From positions 14,039,786-14,103,785 of the forward strand of contig NC_034009.1 in NCBI RefSeq assembly GCF_000346465.2: 64,000 bases of DNA. Reading direction: 5' to 3'. The DNA is from Prunus persica (lineage: Eukaryota > Streptophyta > Magnoliopsida > Rosales > Rosaceae). Position 1 is the first letter of the stretch. Every line of letters starts with the position of its first letter. The position numbers and the translations under genes are program-made. The notes beneath the pieces are model-generated. The model was given only the letters and a program-made list of their open reading frames with translations, searched no databases and was not told where the DNA came from. Positions 22,718-34,972 of the stretch are shown here, piece by piece.

Positions 22718-24332
22718 ATGGTCCAAACCAGATCAGGAACTGCACAGATTGTACAATTTGATCCAGAACCAGAGTGCACACTGCATAGACAGCGGAGAGA
22801 AGTTACTTGGGCTTGGGACTGTTCACTGCAGGGCACTTTTCTGCAGAATCTGTTTGCAAACGAGAGTAACATGGCGTTAGAATTACCTGCGGCAGGTAGA
22901 CCACTCAGGGAGTCATTGGAAGCCCGTGCCACTGATGTTCCCAATTGCATTGTGTATCCTGAACAAGAAGAGGGTGATTCGTTTGAGATCAGGCACCATA
23001 TGCTTGAAATTCTACCTACTTTTCAAAGGTTGCCTAATGAAGATGCAAACATACATATTGCAAAATTTATTGTGGGTTGCAAGAATATTTTGATTAGGGG
23101 TTTTTCTGCTGAGGCTATTAAGTTACGTCTTTTCCCTTTCACTTTGAAGGACAAGGCAGAAACTTGGTTATTCACTCTACCAGCTAATAGCATTACTACT
23201 TGGCAGTAGTTACACACAAAATTCCTGAACAAATATTATCCAGCATCCAAGACATTGAATTACAAGAGGGAGATTTTGACATTCACACAGAAGCCCAATG
23301 AAGAGTTTCATGAAGCGTGGGAGAGATATACAGAGATGTACATAAAGTGTCCACATGTTAAAATTGATTCAGATACACAAATGAATATTTTCTTTGATGG
23401 GCTTAATCCTACATCTAAGAGCCATGTGAATGCATCAGCTGGAGAATCATTATCAAATAAATCTGCAAGAGAGGCATTTGAACTGTTTGATATGATGGCT
23501 ACAGAATCTCAGCAATGGGCAGCAGAACATTCACAGAAAAGGGGCATTTTTGAGTTATCAGTAGGTTCTCCCAACATGTCTGCACAAATGGAAAAAATGG
23601 ATAAGAAAATTGATGCAAAGTTTGATATGCTTCTACAACATATAGCAAGTTCTACACAGCAGCCACCTACATCAACAGTTTGCACTATATGCAGTATGGC
23701 TACACATGACATAATGGGCTGCCCACATAGAGACTCTTACCCAGAGCTTGTTGAACAACATGTCAATATGATGAACAGCTATCAAAGGCCTAGGAATGAT
23801 GCATATGCAACTCATTACAATCCTGGATGGAGGGATCACCCTAATTTCAAATGGGGTGACAATCAGACTAATGCCAAACCATTCCAGCATGCACAAAAAC
23901 CTTTTGTTCCCTCCAAACCATCTCTGGAAGATCAACTTGCTAAACTGGCAGCAACAACTCAATCATTCATCGAGGGCAACAATCAAAGATTTCAAAATGT
24001 TGAAGCATCAATTAAAAGTTTGGAGCAACAATTTGGACAGCTAGCTACACAGATTTCAGACAGAGAAAAGGGCAAATTTCCTAGTCAAACAATTCCTAAT
24101 CCAAATGGACGTGAAGATTGCAAAGTTGTTCGGACTTTACGATGTGGAAAAAGCTATGACAATCGTGAAAATAGCATTGAAAAGGAGCAGCAAACAGTGG
24201 AGGATAATACAGAAAAATTTTGCAGCAGCAGAACCTGCCAAACCTGCAGAAAAACATAATTTGGCAGATCTAGAAACTGTTCCAAAACAAGTTCCTGAGC
24301 GTGTTTATGAGGCCCCAATTCCATATCCATAA
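22718..24332 (+). pseudogene. Athila gag region, with stop and frameshift
   Basis: The frame opens at ATG 22718 (MVQTRSG). The retrotransposon gag core spans about 23040-23350: FIVGCKN, LKDKAETWLFTL, then after a stop FLNKYYPASKT and FHEAWERYTEM. A TAG at 23207-23209 interrupts it where a Gln codon (CAG) is expected. A CTICSMATHDIMGCPH segment follows (CCHC-like spacing, about 23680). A frameshift lies near 24205 in the run before TTTTGCAGC, and a TAA at 24330-24332 replaces a codon just before the protease region. In related elements gag and pol form one frame; here three lesions split them. Confidence 0.85.
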
Positions 24333-26810
24333 CGTTTGAAGTCTAAAGCAAAAGATCAGCAACTTAAGGACTTTATGCAGACATTATCCAAGGTTCAAAT
24401 CAACATTCCCTTACTGGATGCAATCAAGAAAATTCCATCATATGCCAAATTTTTGAAGGAAGTTTGCAGCAGCAAAAAGAAGCTTTCAGATTTGGACAAA
24501 GTTATTTTGACAGAACAATGCAGCGCAGTTTTGCTACACAAACTACCACCTAAGAAAAAAGATCCAGGGAGTTTTAATATTTCTTGCACTATTGGAAATT
24601 CTAATTTTAAAAGTGCTTTAATTGATTTGGGTGCAAGTATTAATTTGATGCCTTTTTCTGTTTTTCAGCGATTGGGGCAAGGAGATTTAAAGCCTACATC
24701 AATTATACTTCAACTAGCTGACCGTTCAATCACTTATCCAAGAGGTGTTATTGAAGATCTAATTATTAAGGTTGATAATCTGTATCTACCGGCAGATTTT
24801 GTGGTTTTAGACATGGATGAAGACCTTCAAACACCTATTATTTTGGGGAGGTCGTTTATGGCAACAGCTAGGACCTTAATTGATGTGGAAGCTGGAACAT
24901 TGACTTTACGGGTTCAGGACCAATCTGTGGTATTTAATTTGTTTGAGGCAGCAAAACGTCCTGCTGAACAGCTAGATTGTATGCGTATTGACATGGTAGA
25001 CAGTATGGTGCAGGACAGATTTTATGCTAATTCAAAAACAGATCAGTTGCTGCATGTTTTACAGGGGGCATTTGAGACAGATTCTGAAGATGAAGGTGTT
25101 CATGAGTACATACACGCATTGAACAGTCTGCCCACAGTGTTGCCAAAATTTAGGAATGTGTATGAGAGTTTAGGGGAGCCCAAACAGCCCCTTAAACCAT
25201 CCAGACAACAGCCGCCAAAATTGGAGCTGAAGCCTTTACCACAACATCTTAAATATGCATATTTAGGAGCTGCAGAGACGTTGCCAGTTATAATTGCAGC
25301 AGATTTAACACCGACAGAGGAGGATAAATTGCTTCGTGTGTTGAGAAAATATCAAGATGCATTGGGATGGACAATTGCGGACATCAAGGGAATCAGCCCA
25401 GCACTATGTATGCACAGAATATTAATGGAAGACGACGTAAAGCCAACAGTTGATGCTCAACGCCGCCTTAACCCAATTATGAAAGAGGTGGTCAGAACAG
25501 AGGTTATGAAATTACTTGATGCAGGTATGATTTATCCTATTTCTGACAATAAATGGGTTAGCCCGACTCAAGTTGTGCCTAAACGAACCGGTATTACAGT
25601 GGTGAAAAATGATAATAATGAGTTAGTTCCTACACGATTGACTACGGGTTGGAGAATGTGTGTAGATTACTGGAAGCTTAACACAGGGACAAGAAAAGAC
25701 CATTTTTCATTGCCTTTTATTGACCAGATGTTAGAAAGGTTGGCTGGGTGGGCTTTTTACTGTTTTCTTGATGGGTATTCTGGGTATAATCAGATTCCAA
25801 TCGCACCAGAGGATCAAGAGAAGACTACTTTCACTTGTCTATTCGGTACTTATGCTTATCGGAGGATGCCATTCGGATTATGCAATGCACCTGCTACGTT
25901 TCAACGTTGTATGATGAGTATTTTTTCTGGCTTGGTCAAAAATATTGTGGAAGTTTTTATGGATGATTTTTTTGTTTTTGGGGATTCATATGATCAGTGC
26001 TTACAGAATTTATCATTAGTTCTTCAGAGATGTCAAGCGACGAATTTAGTGCTAAACTGGGAAAAGTGTCATTTCATGGTTGAACAGGGAATTGTCTTGG
26101 GTCATTCAATTTCTAGCAAAGGCATCAAGGTTGACAAAGCAAAGATTGAAGTTATTGCAAAGCTGCCACCTCCTACATCAGTAAAAGGTGTGAGATCCTT
26201 CTTAGGACACGCAGGTTTTTATCGTCGGTTCATCAAGGATTTCTCCAAGATTAGTCGACCCTTATGCACTTTATCGGCTAAGGATGCACCATTTAATTTT
26301 GATAAGGCCTATTTAGAAGCATTCAACAAGTTGAAAGCACTCCTAACTTCGGCACCCATCATTGCTGCACCAAATTGGGATTTACCATTTGAACTAATGT
26401 GTGATGCGTCAGATTATGCTATCGGGGCAGTTTTAGGGCAGCGAAAAGATAAGCTTCCCCATGTCATCTATTATGCAAGTCGTACTCTAAATGATGCACA
26501 GCTTAACTATGCAACTACAAAGAAGGAATTGTTGGCAGTTGTGTTCGCACTAGAGAAATTTCGGTCTTATTTGGTTGGGGCTAAAATAATTGTCTATACA
26601 GATCATGCTGCACTAAAATACTTGTTGTCTAAGAAGGATGCAAAGCCTAGATTGATTCGTTGGGTTCTCTTACTTCAAGAATTTGACTTAGAGATTAAAG
26701 ACAAGAAGGGCAGTGAGAATGTTGTGGCTGATCATTTATCTAGATTAATTATTCCAGCAGCTACAGAGGCAGATTCTCTACCATTGAGTGAAAGTTTCCC
26801 AGATGAATAG
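24333..26810 (+). pseudogene. Athila pol: aspartic protease, reverse transcriptase, RNase H
   Basis: Open for about 820 codons. The protease motif ALIDLGASINLMP lies near 24615-24655. RT runs from about 25300 to 26150 with MCVDYWKLN (Trp where Arg is usual), FLDGYSGYNQI and the FMDDFFVFG catalytic box near 25955. RNase H follows with MCDASDYAIGAVL (near 26400), YATTKKELLAVVFA and YTDHAALKYL, so all catalytic acids are present. A TAG at 26808-26810 ends the frame where a Gln is expected, and coding similarity continues directly into the integrase. Confidence 0.9.
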
Positions 26811-28126
26811 CTATTTGCTGTCATAATTGACACACCTTGGTTTGCAGATATTGTCAATTATTTGGCTAAGGGTGTGGTGCATCCAGATTTTTCCTACCAG
26901 CAGAAAAAGAAGTTTTTATCTGATGTAAAGCACTATTTCTGGGATGAACCGTACTTATACAAGTATTGTGTAGACCAGATTATTCGCAGGTGTATTCCGG
27001 AGGTTGAACAGGAAAGTGTTTTAAAGTTTGCTCATCACTACGCTTGTGGAGGACATTTTGGGCAGAAAAGGACAGTAGAGAAAATCCTACAGAGTGGGTT
27101 ATTTTGGCCAACACTTTTTAGAGATTCACAGAATTGGTGCAAGGCATGTGATAGGTGTCAAAGGGTCGGCAATCAATCCAGAAGGAATGAGATGCCCCAG
27201 CAAAGTATCCTAATTGTTGAACTATTTGATGTTTGGGGTATTGATTTCATGGGACCATTCCCATCTTCTAATGGGCACCAATATATTTTAGTGGCTGTGG
27301 AATATGTTTCAAAATGGGTCGAGGCCATTGCAACACCAACTAATCAAGGATCAGTGGTCCTGAAGTTCCTCCAGGGGGTTATATTTCCACGTTTTGGAAT
27401 ACTGCGTGTTATTCTTAGTGATGGGGGAAGCATTTTATTAATAAACCATTTGCTAACCTACTGGCAAAATACGGGATTAATCATCGCGTGGCTACACCAT
27501 ACCACCCACAGACATCTGGTCAAGTTGAAGTTTCAAACAGAGAAATAAAGCGTATTTTGGAGAAAACAGTGAGCTCTACACGCAAGGATTGGAGTTTCAA
27601 ACTAAATGATGCTTTGTGGGCATACATGACAGCTTATAAAACTCCTATTGGGATGTCACCATTCCGACTTGTTTATGGGAAAGCCTGTCATCTACCTATG
27701 GAGCTGGAGCATAAAGCTTACTGGGCCATTAAAGAGTTAAATTTTGCATATGACTCAGCTGGGGAAAAGCGGAAATTGCAGTTAAATGAGCTAGAGGAAA
27801 TTCGTCAAGGTGCTTATGATAGTTCTCGCATCTACAAGGAAAGAACTAAGGCATTTCATGACAGTCAAATTTTACGGAAGGAATTTCAGCCAGGGCAAAA
27901 GGTTCTGTTATTTAGTTTAAGGCTCAAGTTGTTTCCAGGGAAATTAAAATCTCGCTGGACTGGACCCTACCTAGTGACTCAAGTTTTTCCTCATGGAGCA
28001 GTTCAAATCACTAATGAAGATAAAGGCAACACGTTCAAGGTGAATGGTCGTAGGCTGAAACCCTACGTGGAGACACCCTTTGACATTGCAGCCGAGTCTT
28101 TGACTCTGAAGGAACCAGTGATTTGA
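26811..28126 (+). pseudogene. Athila integrase, one frameshift
   Basis: The zinc-binding HHCC domain is visible ([16 protein letters not shown] and CKACDRCQ, about 27025-27165). The core shows D in [11 protein letters not shown] in ILSDGG and E in [13 protein letters not shown]. Between the second D and the E a one-base loss near 27431 shifts the frame, so the protein would end at 27548. The C-terminal part (27488-28126) includes [17 protein letters not shown] and a SRWTGPYLV (GPY/F) module. Confidence 0.9.
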
Positions 28127-30811
28127 CCACCAGGCTTCTGCAAAGTCTAGCTACAGACTTAAAATAGCGCGCTTATTGGGAGGCAACCCAATTTTTCTAA
28201 ACTCTTTACTTCTTTTATTTTCAAAACAAAAAAACAAAAACAAAAATTTGTTGTTTTCTTTATCTAGTTGTTTCTTCTTCTTTTTTTTTTCTTTCTATTC
28301 CTAACACATAATTGACTCAATGCAGGACACAACCATCAGCAGCAAGCATCAAAAACAGAAAATCCTATACTGGAATCTTGCACCCAGTAGCAGCTGGAAT
28401 CTTGCACCCAGCAGCAGCTGGAATCATGCACCCAGCAGCAATCACACAATTTGCAGGCATTCGAAATTATACTCACCAGATGCACGGGTCCACCTTTGGC
28501 ACCCCCATGTGATTCCATGCACTTTGCGCTTGTGTGTTGACTGCCCTCTCATGGATCTGCATTTTTCCTACACAGTGCACATTAATGTAAGTATTTGCAG
28601 GGACAAAGAACTCACATCTATACATCAACCACAGCTCCCAAATCAGGACCACAACCAATTCTGGAATTAATCTTACCTTCAGATGGATATTGGATCTTGA
28701 CAACAATCCTTGCAAGATTATTGGTCAAGTGGTTCCTGGGTGACTCAGTGTTCTCAATATTGCTGAGAGTAAAGGTCTCTCCTCTAAGACCAGTTTGGAA
28801 GCCTTGGGAATTCTGTGGTTGTGGTTTTGATCCTGTGAAACACACGAGTGACCAGCACCTTGTTGAAGTCACCAATCTCAAACTTCAAGCTTGGCCACAT
28901 GGGATTCCAATTCTTTGACAATTCATGTGAGCATCCAATAGCTGGCGTCCTTTCCAATCTGGGTTGGGAATCAAGCAGATGGTGTAATTTCAATTTAAAA
29001 AAAAAACAAAAAAAAAAAAAAAAAAAACAGTTCTGGGGTTCGACAGTTTACCTACGAGATGCACAGATCTGGGGTCCTTACTGGTAGAGAATAGACTCTT
29101 GTTCGGCTTCAGCTTGTTTTCATCTTGGAACAAGTTAGCATCTGGTGACATGGATTGAGACAGATCTGAATTTGAGGAATCCAGGGACTCCAAAACCATC
29201 CAAAAATTCAGGTGCATCAGATAATTCAACCCCACTGGTTGTGTTTGCTGCAGATGTGGCCTCCTCACACAGATGAAAATGCTGGTGTAATTGGGTTGAA
29301 AGAGAGGAAAGGATCGTGAGTGTTGGAGAGAATGAAGAAGAGCGAAGGCGGAGATGGATGATCTTGAGAAGAGAGAAATCAGAGATCTTTTCTGATTCTC
29401 TGGACACAGCGAGAGGTTTTGGTTTCTCCAAGCAATATTATTTTTCTTCTGCAAAATGGGAATGGACAGAAGAGAGCCTTTCAGCTCTAGGCTCGGGCTA
29501 GGAGAAGGGAATCCAGTATTTTTTTCAAAAGACAGATGCAGCAGCTACACCATGTTATATTGTAGCTGTCGCTCATATTTGAAACAAGTGTGGACGTGGT
29601 TGAGTTGGTCAACGCTCTTTGCATCCCTGCTCCAGGTCCTGCCTTTGAATCACTGCAGCGTCACCTCTGCATCCCTGGTGTGTTCATTTTTATTTTATTT
29701 CGTTTTTCTTTTTTTTATTTTATTTTATTTTCTGTTTATGTTTTATGTTCTTTTATTTTCTTATTTATTTATTTATTTATTTATTTATTTTCTATTTTTT
29801 TCTCCTAATTACTTCTTTAGTTGTTTCTCTTGTTTATTTTCCACACCTTGAGGACAAAGTGTGATTTAAGTTTGGGGGTGGGAAAGTAAATTTTATATTT
29901 TTCATTCTTTTGAGTCTTGTTTAAAAATTTTCGTTTTTTTTCAGTCAATATCCATAGATTATTTTAAACGTTAGAACAAATGGACATGGTGAAAATCAAT
30001 CCCACAGTAGAGTCTTTTCTATTTATTGTTGCTTAGACACTAATTCATGAATTATACTTTGAAATTTGCACATCACACCAACATGGTTTTTGGGGAGTGA
30101 GATTGGAATACTTATTTTTTTTTTGTCCAAGTGTGTTTTAATTTCTGTTCAATATAAATAAAGTTAGTACGTGTTATTAAAGTAATAATTGCCTCACCCG
30201 AAACTTTGCTAGTAACCGGGCCAGTCCTACCTAATCAGCAGTGATTCTCGAGACAAAAGGTAGAGTTTTGGCATGAGGCAGGGTGGTTAGTTGGTTTCGT
30301 AGCCTTTTCAGCTTGAGTTAATAAGTCCTTAGGGGTGTTCTACACCTAGTGCCCTAAAACCCGAGTGGTTTGGGAGACATTGACCTAAAGCTGGCTACAC
30401 GGTTGGATCGAAAGCTTAAGGGAACCAACATTGCACAACCACTACTGTTACTATAAAAACAAAAAAACAAAAAATAGAAAAAAGAAATGGAAAAAAAAAG
30501 TGAAAAAAAAAAAAAGTGTGGAGTGTGTGAAGTATGAATAAAAGGGATGAGAGTTAAGGGTTTTAGTCGAGTCTCCATAACCATAATGGTTCACTTTACA
30601 CCGAAAGAAGTTTGTGAATTCTTTTCTAATTGAGTCTAAATAGCTTAGATTTTGTGGTGGGATTACTTGGATCTATTGAAAGGATGTTCTAGTTTTTAAA
30701 ATTTTCTATGTCGCAACTTGAAGATGGAAATTTTGTCCTAGTTAAGTGTTAGCCAGATGTCTAATCTGTTAAGTTTTTATTTGAGTCTTGTTTCGCTTGA
30801 GGACAAGCAAA
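28127..30811 (+). other. Athila post-pol spacer, no env-like ORF
   Basis: Opens with GGGAGGCAACCCAA, common just after pol in Athila elements. Holds three 24-bp tandem units at 28370-28441 (CTGGAATC..GCACCCAGCAGCAG), A/T homopolymers, and a purine tract TTTAAGTTTGGGGGTGGG at about 29865-29882 resembling the true PPT. A minus-strand frame at 29135-29431 has no recognised domain. The 28.5-29.7 kb part is not homologous to anything I recognise and may be captured sequence. Confidence 0.6.
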
Positions 30812-30831
30812 AGCTAAGTTTGGGGGTATTT
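30812..30831 (+). promoter_or_regulatory. Athila polypurine tract
   Basis: AAGCTAAGTTTGGGGGTATT precedes the 3' LTR start at 30832, the expected site for plus-strand priming. Confidence 0.85.
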
Positions 30832-32270
30832 TGATGGACATATTTTATATTATATATTTAACCTCATTCTTAGTATATTTTGGTTAATATTTTGGAAGAA
30901 TTTTGATACTTTGAATTATATTTCCAATATAGGACTTTCGACTCTCTCTAGAGCAAAACATAATCAAATTGAGGAATTTTGGAGTAATTCCAGTTGGAGG
31001 ACGTTCTTGAGTCGCTTAGCTTGATCGTACCAAAATTTCAGATTTTTCTTCCAAGCGGTTATTTTCTGGCAACAAAATAAAGGAGCAGTGCGCGGTGCTG
31101 GAATAGTGACGTGTTGGGCTTTTATTGCGTTTTTGGAGCCCAAGATGACCTCGGATGGGTTCGTGGCCTTCTAGAGAAGTGTTCAGAACATTTTTATCTT
31201 TAAAACAACCTATCTTGGGCCAGATTTGGAGGAGATTTGGGGCCAAAACGTGGCTGGGCAGATTTTGGGCAGATTCTCCTATTCCAATTTGGACTTTATT
31301 TCCTAGTATTATTTTATTTAATTAGTTTCCTTGTGGGGATAGAGAAGCTGTACATTGGCAGCTAGGTTTTAAGGGGTATTTAAGCTCTTTCTCACAAGGA
31401 ATTGAGGACTCCCTTTTCACTTTTGAACTTTGTATTGTGGAGAGCAATTGCTAGGGTTTTGGGTTTTCACAACTTTCAGGTGTTTTCGTTCTTTTCTTCT
31501 TAATGATATTTTCTTGGATTTCAATTATGAGTATGCGTAACTAAATTTCTTTTGCTAGGGTGAAGCCTTGAACCTTAGCATGAATATGTGATTTTTATTT
31601 AATTGCTTATGATGAGTGCATGCCTACTTGAATTGTTAATCACTGTTTTAAACTATCTAATTGTCTTAATGCCTGATCACCATTAGGATCTTTAGAAAAG
31701 TAATTGGATGCAATTTTGGTCGGAAAGTTCCCTGAAATTGATGCTAGCTTCTTGTGATTAATAATTGTAATTTCACTTAAGATGAACACCACGTCTTAAG
31801 GGTTGCATGGTTTTTCAAAGGGTTTTCACAAAACTTAATGAGTCTTTCATGTTCAGATTTGATCCGAACGTCCGGACGGGTTGCATGTTAGATATACGTT
31901 CTGTGTTGGAGGTTCCAAGTAGAATATACATTAGGAAAACCTAACCTTCAAATTGGCATGTGCAAATCATAAGTAATTGGTAAAAGTTCATAGGATTGCT
32001 AGGTGATGGTGAAACCCTAGTACTTTTATAAATTGATATTCAAAACTCTTTCCTTCAATTGTATTTGTTTTTAGAATCAACCAAATTCATAATCATCTTT
32101 CTTGACCTTTTATTTTAAGTAGTTATTTGGAATTTGTTTTTACATAAATTGCTAATTAGTCCTTGAGGAAAACGACCTTGCATGAGCATCTATACTACAA
32201 TAGCCTTGTATTCTTGCAAGTATTTTATGTGATTTTAACTCTGTTTGCACAAGTACTAAAAATCCTATCA
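30832..32270 (+). repeat. Athila 3' LTR
   Basis: 1439 bp, nearly identical to 21098-22536. Followed by the TAGCT target duplication. Confidence 0.95.
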
Positions 32271-32640
32271 TAGCTCCAAGGTACCTAAGAGGAAATTCGT
32301 GGCGAACTTGCATCGTATCACAACCGAATCCCAATTTCAGAAGTGGCACGCCACCTTTGCTTTTGCCATACCGAGTAATGTGCATGTCTGGTTGGCAGAG
32401 CCTTCAAGGGACTGCGTGGTTCGTACGGAGCCCAATGATCGAGATGCCAAGATCATCACATTCCGCCTGTTCTACTTCTCTTTAGCTTTCGATTTCCAAT
32501 ATCAGGGTTCTTTAAGAGGGTGTTCCATACCATGGGGTGTGCTCCTAGTCAGTGTACTCCGAACGTCTATTGGGTGGTCATCTGCTTTGATTTTGAGGTG
32601 CCTTAAATTTGATTTTGATTTTGATTTTGATTTTGAGTTC

Positions 32641-33063
32641 AACTTTGATGTTGATTTAGGGTTCGAATGTCTTTTCGACTTTGCTTCAGCTCAAGAGCTC
32701 TGTGGTATTTTATTTTTGTTATCTCACTCGGTGACTGTGTGGATTTGGGGTTTCAAAAGCTAAGCAATGGAAGGTCGGGTTAGGGTTTCCAAAATTGAGA
32801 GAATGATGGAGTTCAATTTTGATTTTGATTTCGGCTTTGATTTCGATTGGTTTGACTCACTACTCCGGGGTCAAGTTTTTGGTCGATCAGATGCATCTTG
32901 GATACTTTTTCTTACTCGCGCTGAGGATTTCTTTGATTTCGTTTGGATTTAATACTTCAATGAATAACTAATTAACTATTAATTTGAGTGATTATGCCAC
33001 TATTTGATTCTTGAATTGCAGACGAGATGGTGAGGAGGCAGGCTTTGCTACCAGGAGACTCGA
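32641..33063. other. Flank between Athila and PIF/Harbinger elements
   Basis: Contains a GATTTT/GATTTC hexamer array (32612-32640 and 32815-32850) that reads as Asp-Phe repeats on the plus strand. A TTGAATTGCAG acceptor-like site precedes an ACGAGATGG segment just before the transposon. No gene was recognised. Confidence 0.4.
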
Positions 33064-33518
33064 GGGGGGTGTATCCAATTCTAACTTTTAAAGACTTTTT
33101 TTGAGTGAATGACTTTTCTAGAGTTGACAAATTCTTAATGACTTTTACATACTTTATAAAGTTAAGTGACAAACTTTCATATACTTTTGTCATAGAGTTT
33201 TATAGACTTTTAAATACTTATTTTTATATTTATTTTACAAATAGCATTTATCTTTTATGTTGATTGAACTAGTCGGCATACATTGAACAAAAAATTAGGG
33301 AAAAAAACAATTGGATACAATTACATAAAAGCAAAGAATAGTTCTCCTTAACATTAGAAAATGATAAAAATGACAAAGTACATTTGAAAATGTACCATAA
33401 GGAAATAATTGGCGCTCAACTAGCCATGATTCAGTTTACAAAAAAGCTTAGCCATGATTCATTTCAATGACAATGAATAAACCATAATACAAATTCCTTT
33501 TGAAAATTCCAATGCTCA

Positions 33519-34972
33519 TTACCGTTGAGTTCCGTTATTATCTTGCATGGCATTTCTCCACATGTCAGAAGCTATACCAACTCTCCATTCATTAACATTC
33601 TCTCGTTGTTGTTCTTGAGTTTCAAAAACTTGTTCCACATTATCTCCTTCATTCCCTGGTAATGGTGAAGATGATGAAGACTCATTCTCTAGTTCAATAG
33701 GAAATTCATTAGAACGACATTCCCTACGAAGAAAATTATGTAGTCCTGCACAAGCTAACACAAGCTCTGCTTGAGTCCTATATGGGAATGGAGGTGCTGA
33801 CTTGAAAATTGTGAATCTTGATTTAAATATCCCAAATATCCTCTCAATTACATTCCTCAAGGAAGCATGACGAAGATTGAACAACTCAGTTGCATTTTCG
33901 GGGTCACGACCTTGACCAGCAAAATCTTGTAGATGATATCATACACCTCGAAATGGAGCTAAAAATTGACGTCGATTTGGAAATCCACAATCCACTAAGA
34001 AATATTTACCTAATCATAAAATATATATAAAATTTGTATGCAAAGCATGATATAATGAATGATAATAATAAAACGAAGAGATAAGAGTGTACCTTGTGGT
34101 ACCTTAAGTCCATTCCTCCTTGATAAAGCATCATTTAACACTTTTGAATCATGAGCTGAACCTTCCCATCCACTGAGCACGTATATGAACTCCAAATCAA
34201 AGTTACATGCTGCTAATACATTTTGTGATATCTTTCCATGACGATTGCGGTAGTTGCTTACATCACGTCCCTTCACCATGGCTGGAATATGTGTACCATC
34301 AATAGCTCCAATGCAATCCTAAAATGAATTAATAAGAAATTATAAGTAAAACATAGTTTTTGTTGGAATAATAACAATAATACTTATAATAATAAATTCC
34401 ATTACCTTAAAGGAGGGGTAAAATCGTGTACTTTCTCTTATCTTAGCTGGCACTGCAGATCGAGGTTTAGCCAACATTTCTGGTGCTAGCGTGTTCAATG
34501 CCTTCAAGACTTTGTTGACGTTTTTGCTAGTAGCAAAATGTGATCGATCAAATGTCTTTCGGGTAAGACAATATCGAGAATTTTGACCTACAGTGAGTAA
34601 AAATGTAGCAAGCATTTCTTCAACACAAATAAATCTTGTATCTTGTAGGAGTGTTTTGTCTCTGATGATAGTGCATAATTTCTGAAACACATCTGGATAC
34701 ATTCTATAGACTTGTCGAAATTCTTCAGGATCTTCATGTAATATTTTATGTATATAATCATACCCACTTGTAGTAATTGGTCGTCGAATTAATGGATGCT
34801 CAATATGCTCACTACGCATGATAACCATAAGCTCATGTAGCACTTGGACCACTGCTTCCATTGCCATTAGTAAATGCTTGACGGTTTCGTAAAATTCTTC
34901 ATCCATTTCTTCTCCCTCCATTTCCTCTTCCTCTGCTCTATTATCTCCATGCATGATCGATTGAGACATCAT
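33519..34972 (-). pseudogene. PIF/Harbinger DDE transposase, one in-frame stop
   Basis: Three exons: 34972-34406, 34318-34093 and 34009-33519, with matching phases (0, then 1), giving 427 residues. The HARBI1-like N-terminal region (KTFDRSHFATSKNVNKVLKA) is in exon 1. The catalytic triad is present: Asp in GAIDGTHI (exon 2), Asp in FLVDCGFPNRRQFLAPFRG and Glu in NVIERIFGIFKSRF (exon 3). A TGA (complement of 33939-33941) interrupts exon 3 right after LAPFRGV, where an Arg codon (CGA) is usual. One C-to-T change at a CpG explains it. The enzyme would lose its catalytic Glu. Otherwise the gene looks functional. Confidence 0.9.

Larger units (their letters stand above)
21098..32270 (+). mobile_element. 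Complete Athila-like Ty3/gypsy retrotransposon
   Basis: Both LTRs are 1439 bp (21098-22536 and 30832-32270) and run TGATGGACAT...CCTATCA. The 5-bp target duplication TAGCT is perfect (21093-21097 and 32271-32275). A tRNA-Asp-type primer-binding site, gag, protease, RT, RNase H and integrase lie in the order expected for the chromovirus-unrelated Athila/Tat branch, and an FMDD RT motif and long post-pol spacer point to Athila. The coding region is broken at several places, so it could move only with help. By eye the LTRs differ at about eight bases plus two single-base indels. Confidence 0.95.
21034..32640 (+). pseudogene. Older gypsy-type transposon ORF (PF04195-like), split by the Athila insertion and frameshifted
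   Basis: The left piece is 21034-21097 (ATG at 21034) and the right piece starts at 32276. With one copy of the target duplication removed, the frame continues across the insertion. The right piece encodes IITFRLFYFSLAF. In the +1-shifted frame from about 32488 it continues FPISGFFKRVFHTMGCAPSQ. I recognise this as the pattern of the 'putative gypsy type transposon' family (F.P...F...V......P.Q..PN), the same family as the antisense ORF of the Tat element near 47 kb. The frameshift and the insertion make it dead. Family assignment rests on a short match and is moderate. Confidence 0.55.

Noticed and set aside
29687..29850. Hydrophobic Phe/Tyr-rich frame that could look like an env membrane segment
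   Set aside because: Encoded by TTTTATTT homopolymer-like repeats; no signal peptide or conserved env features.
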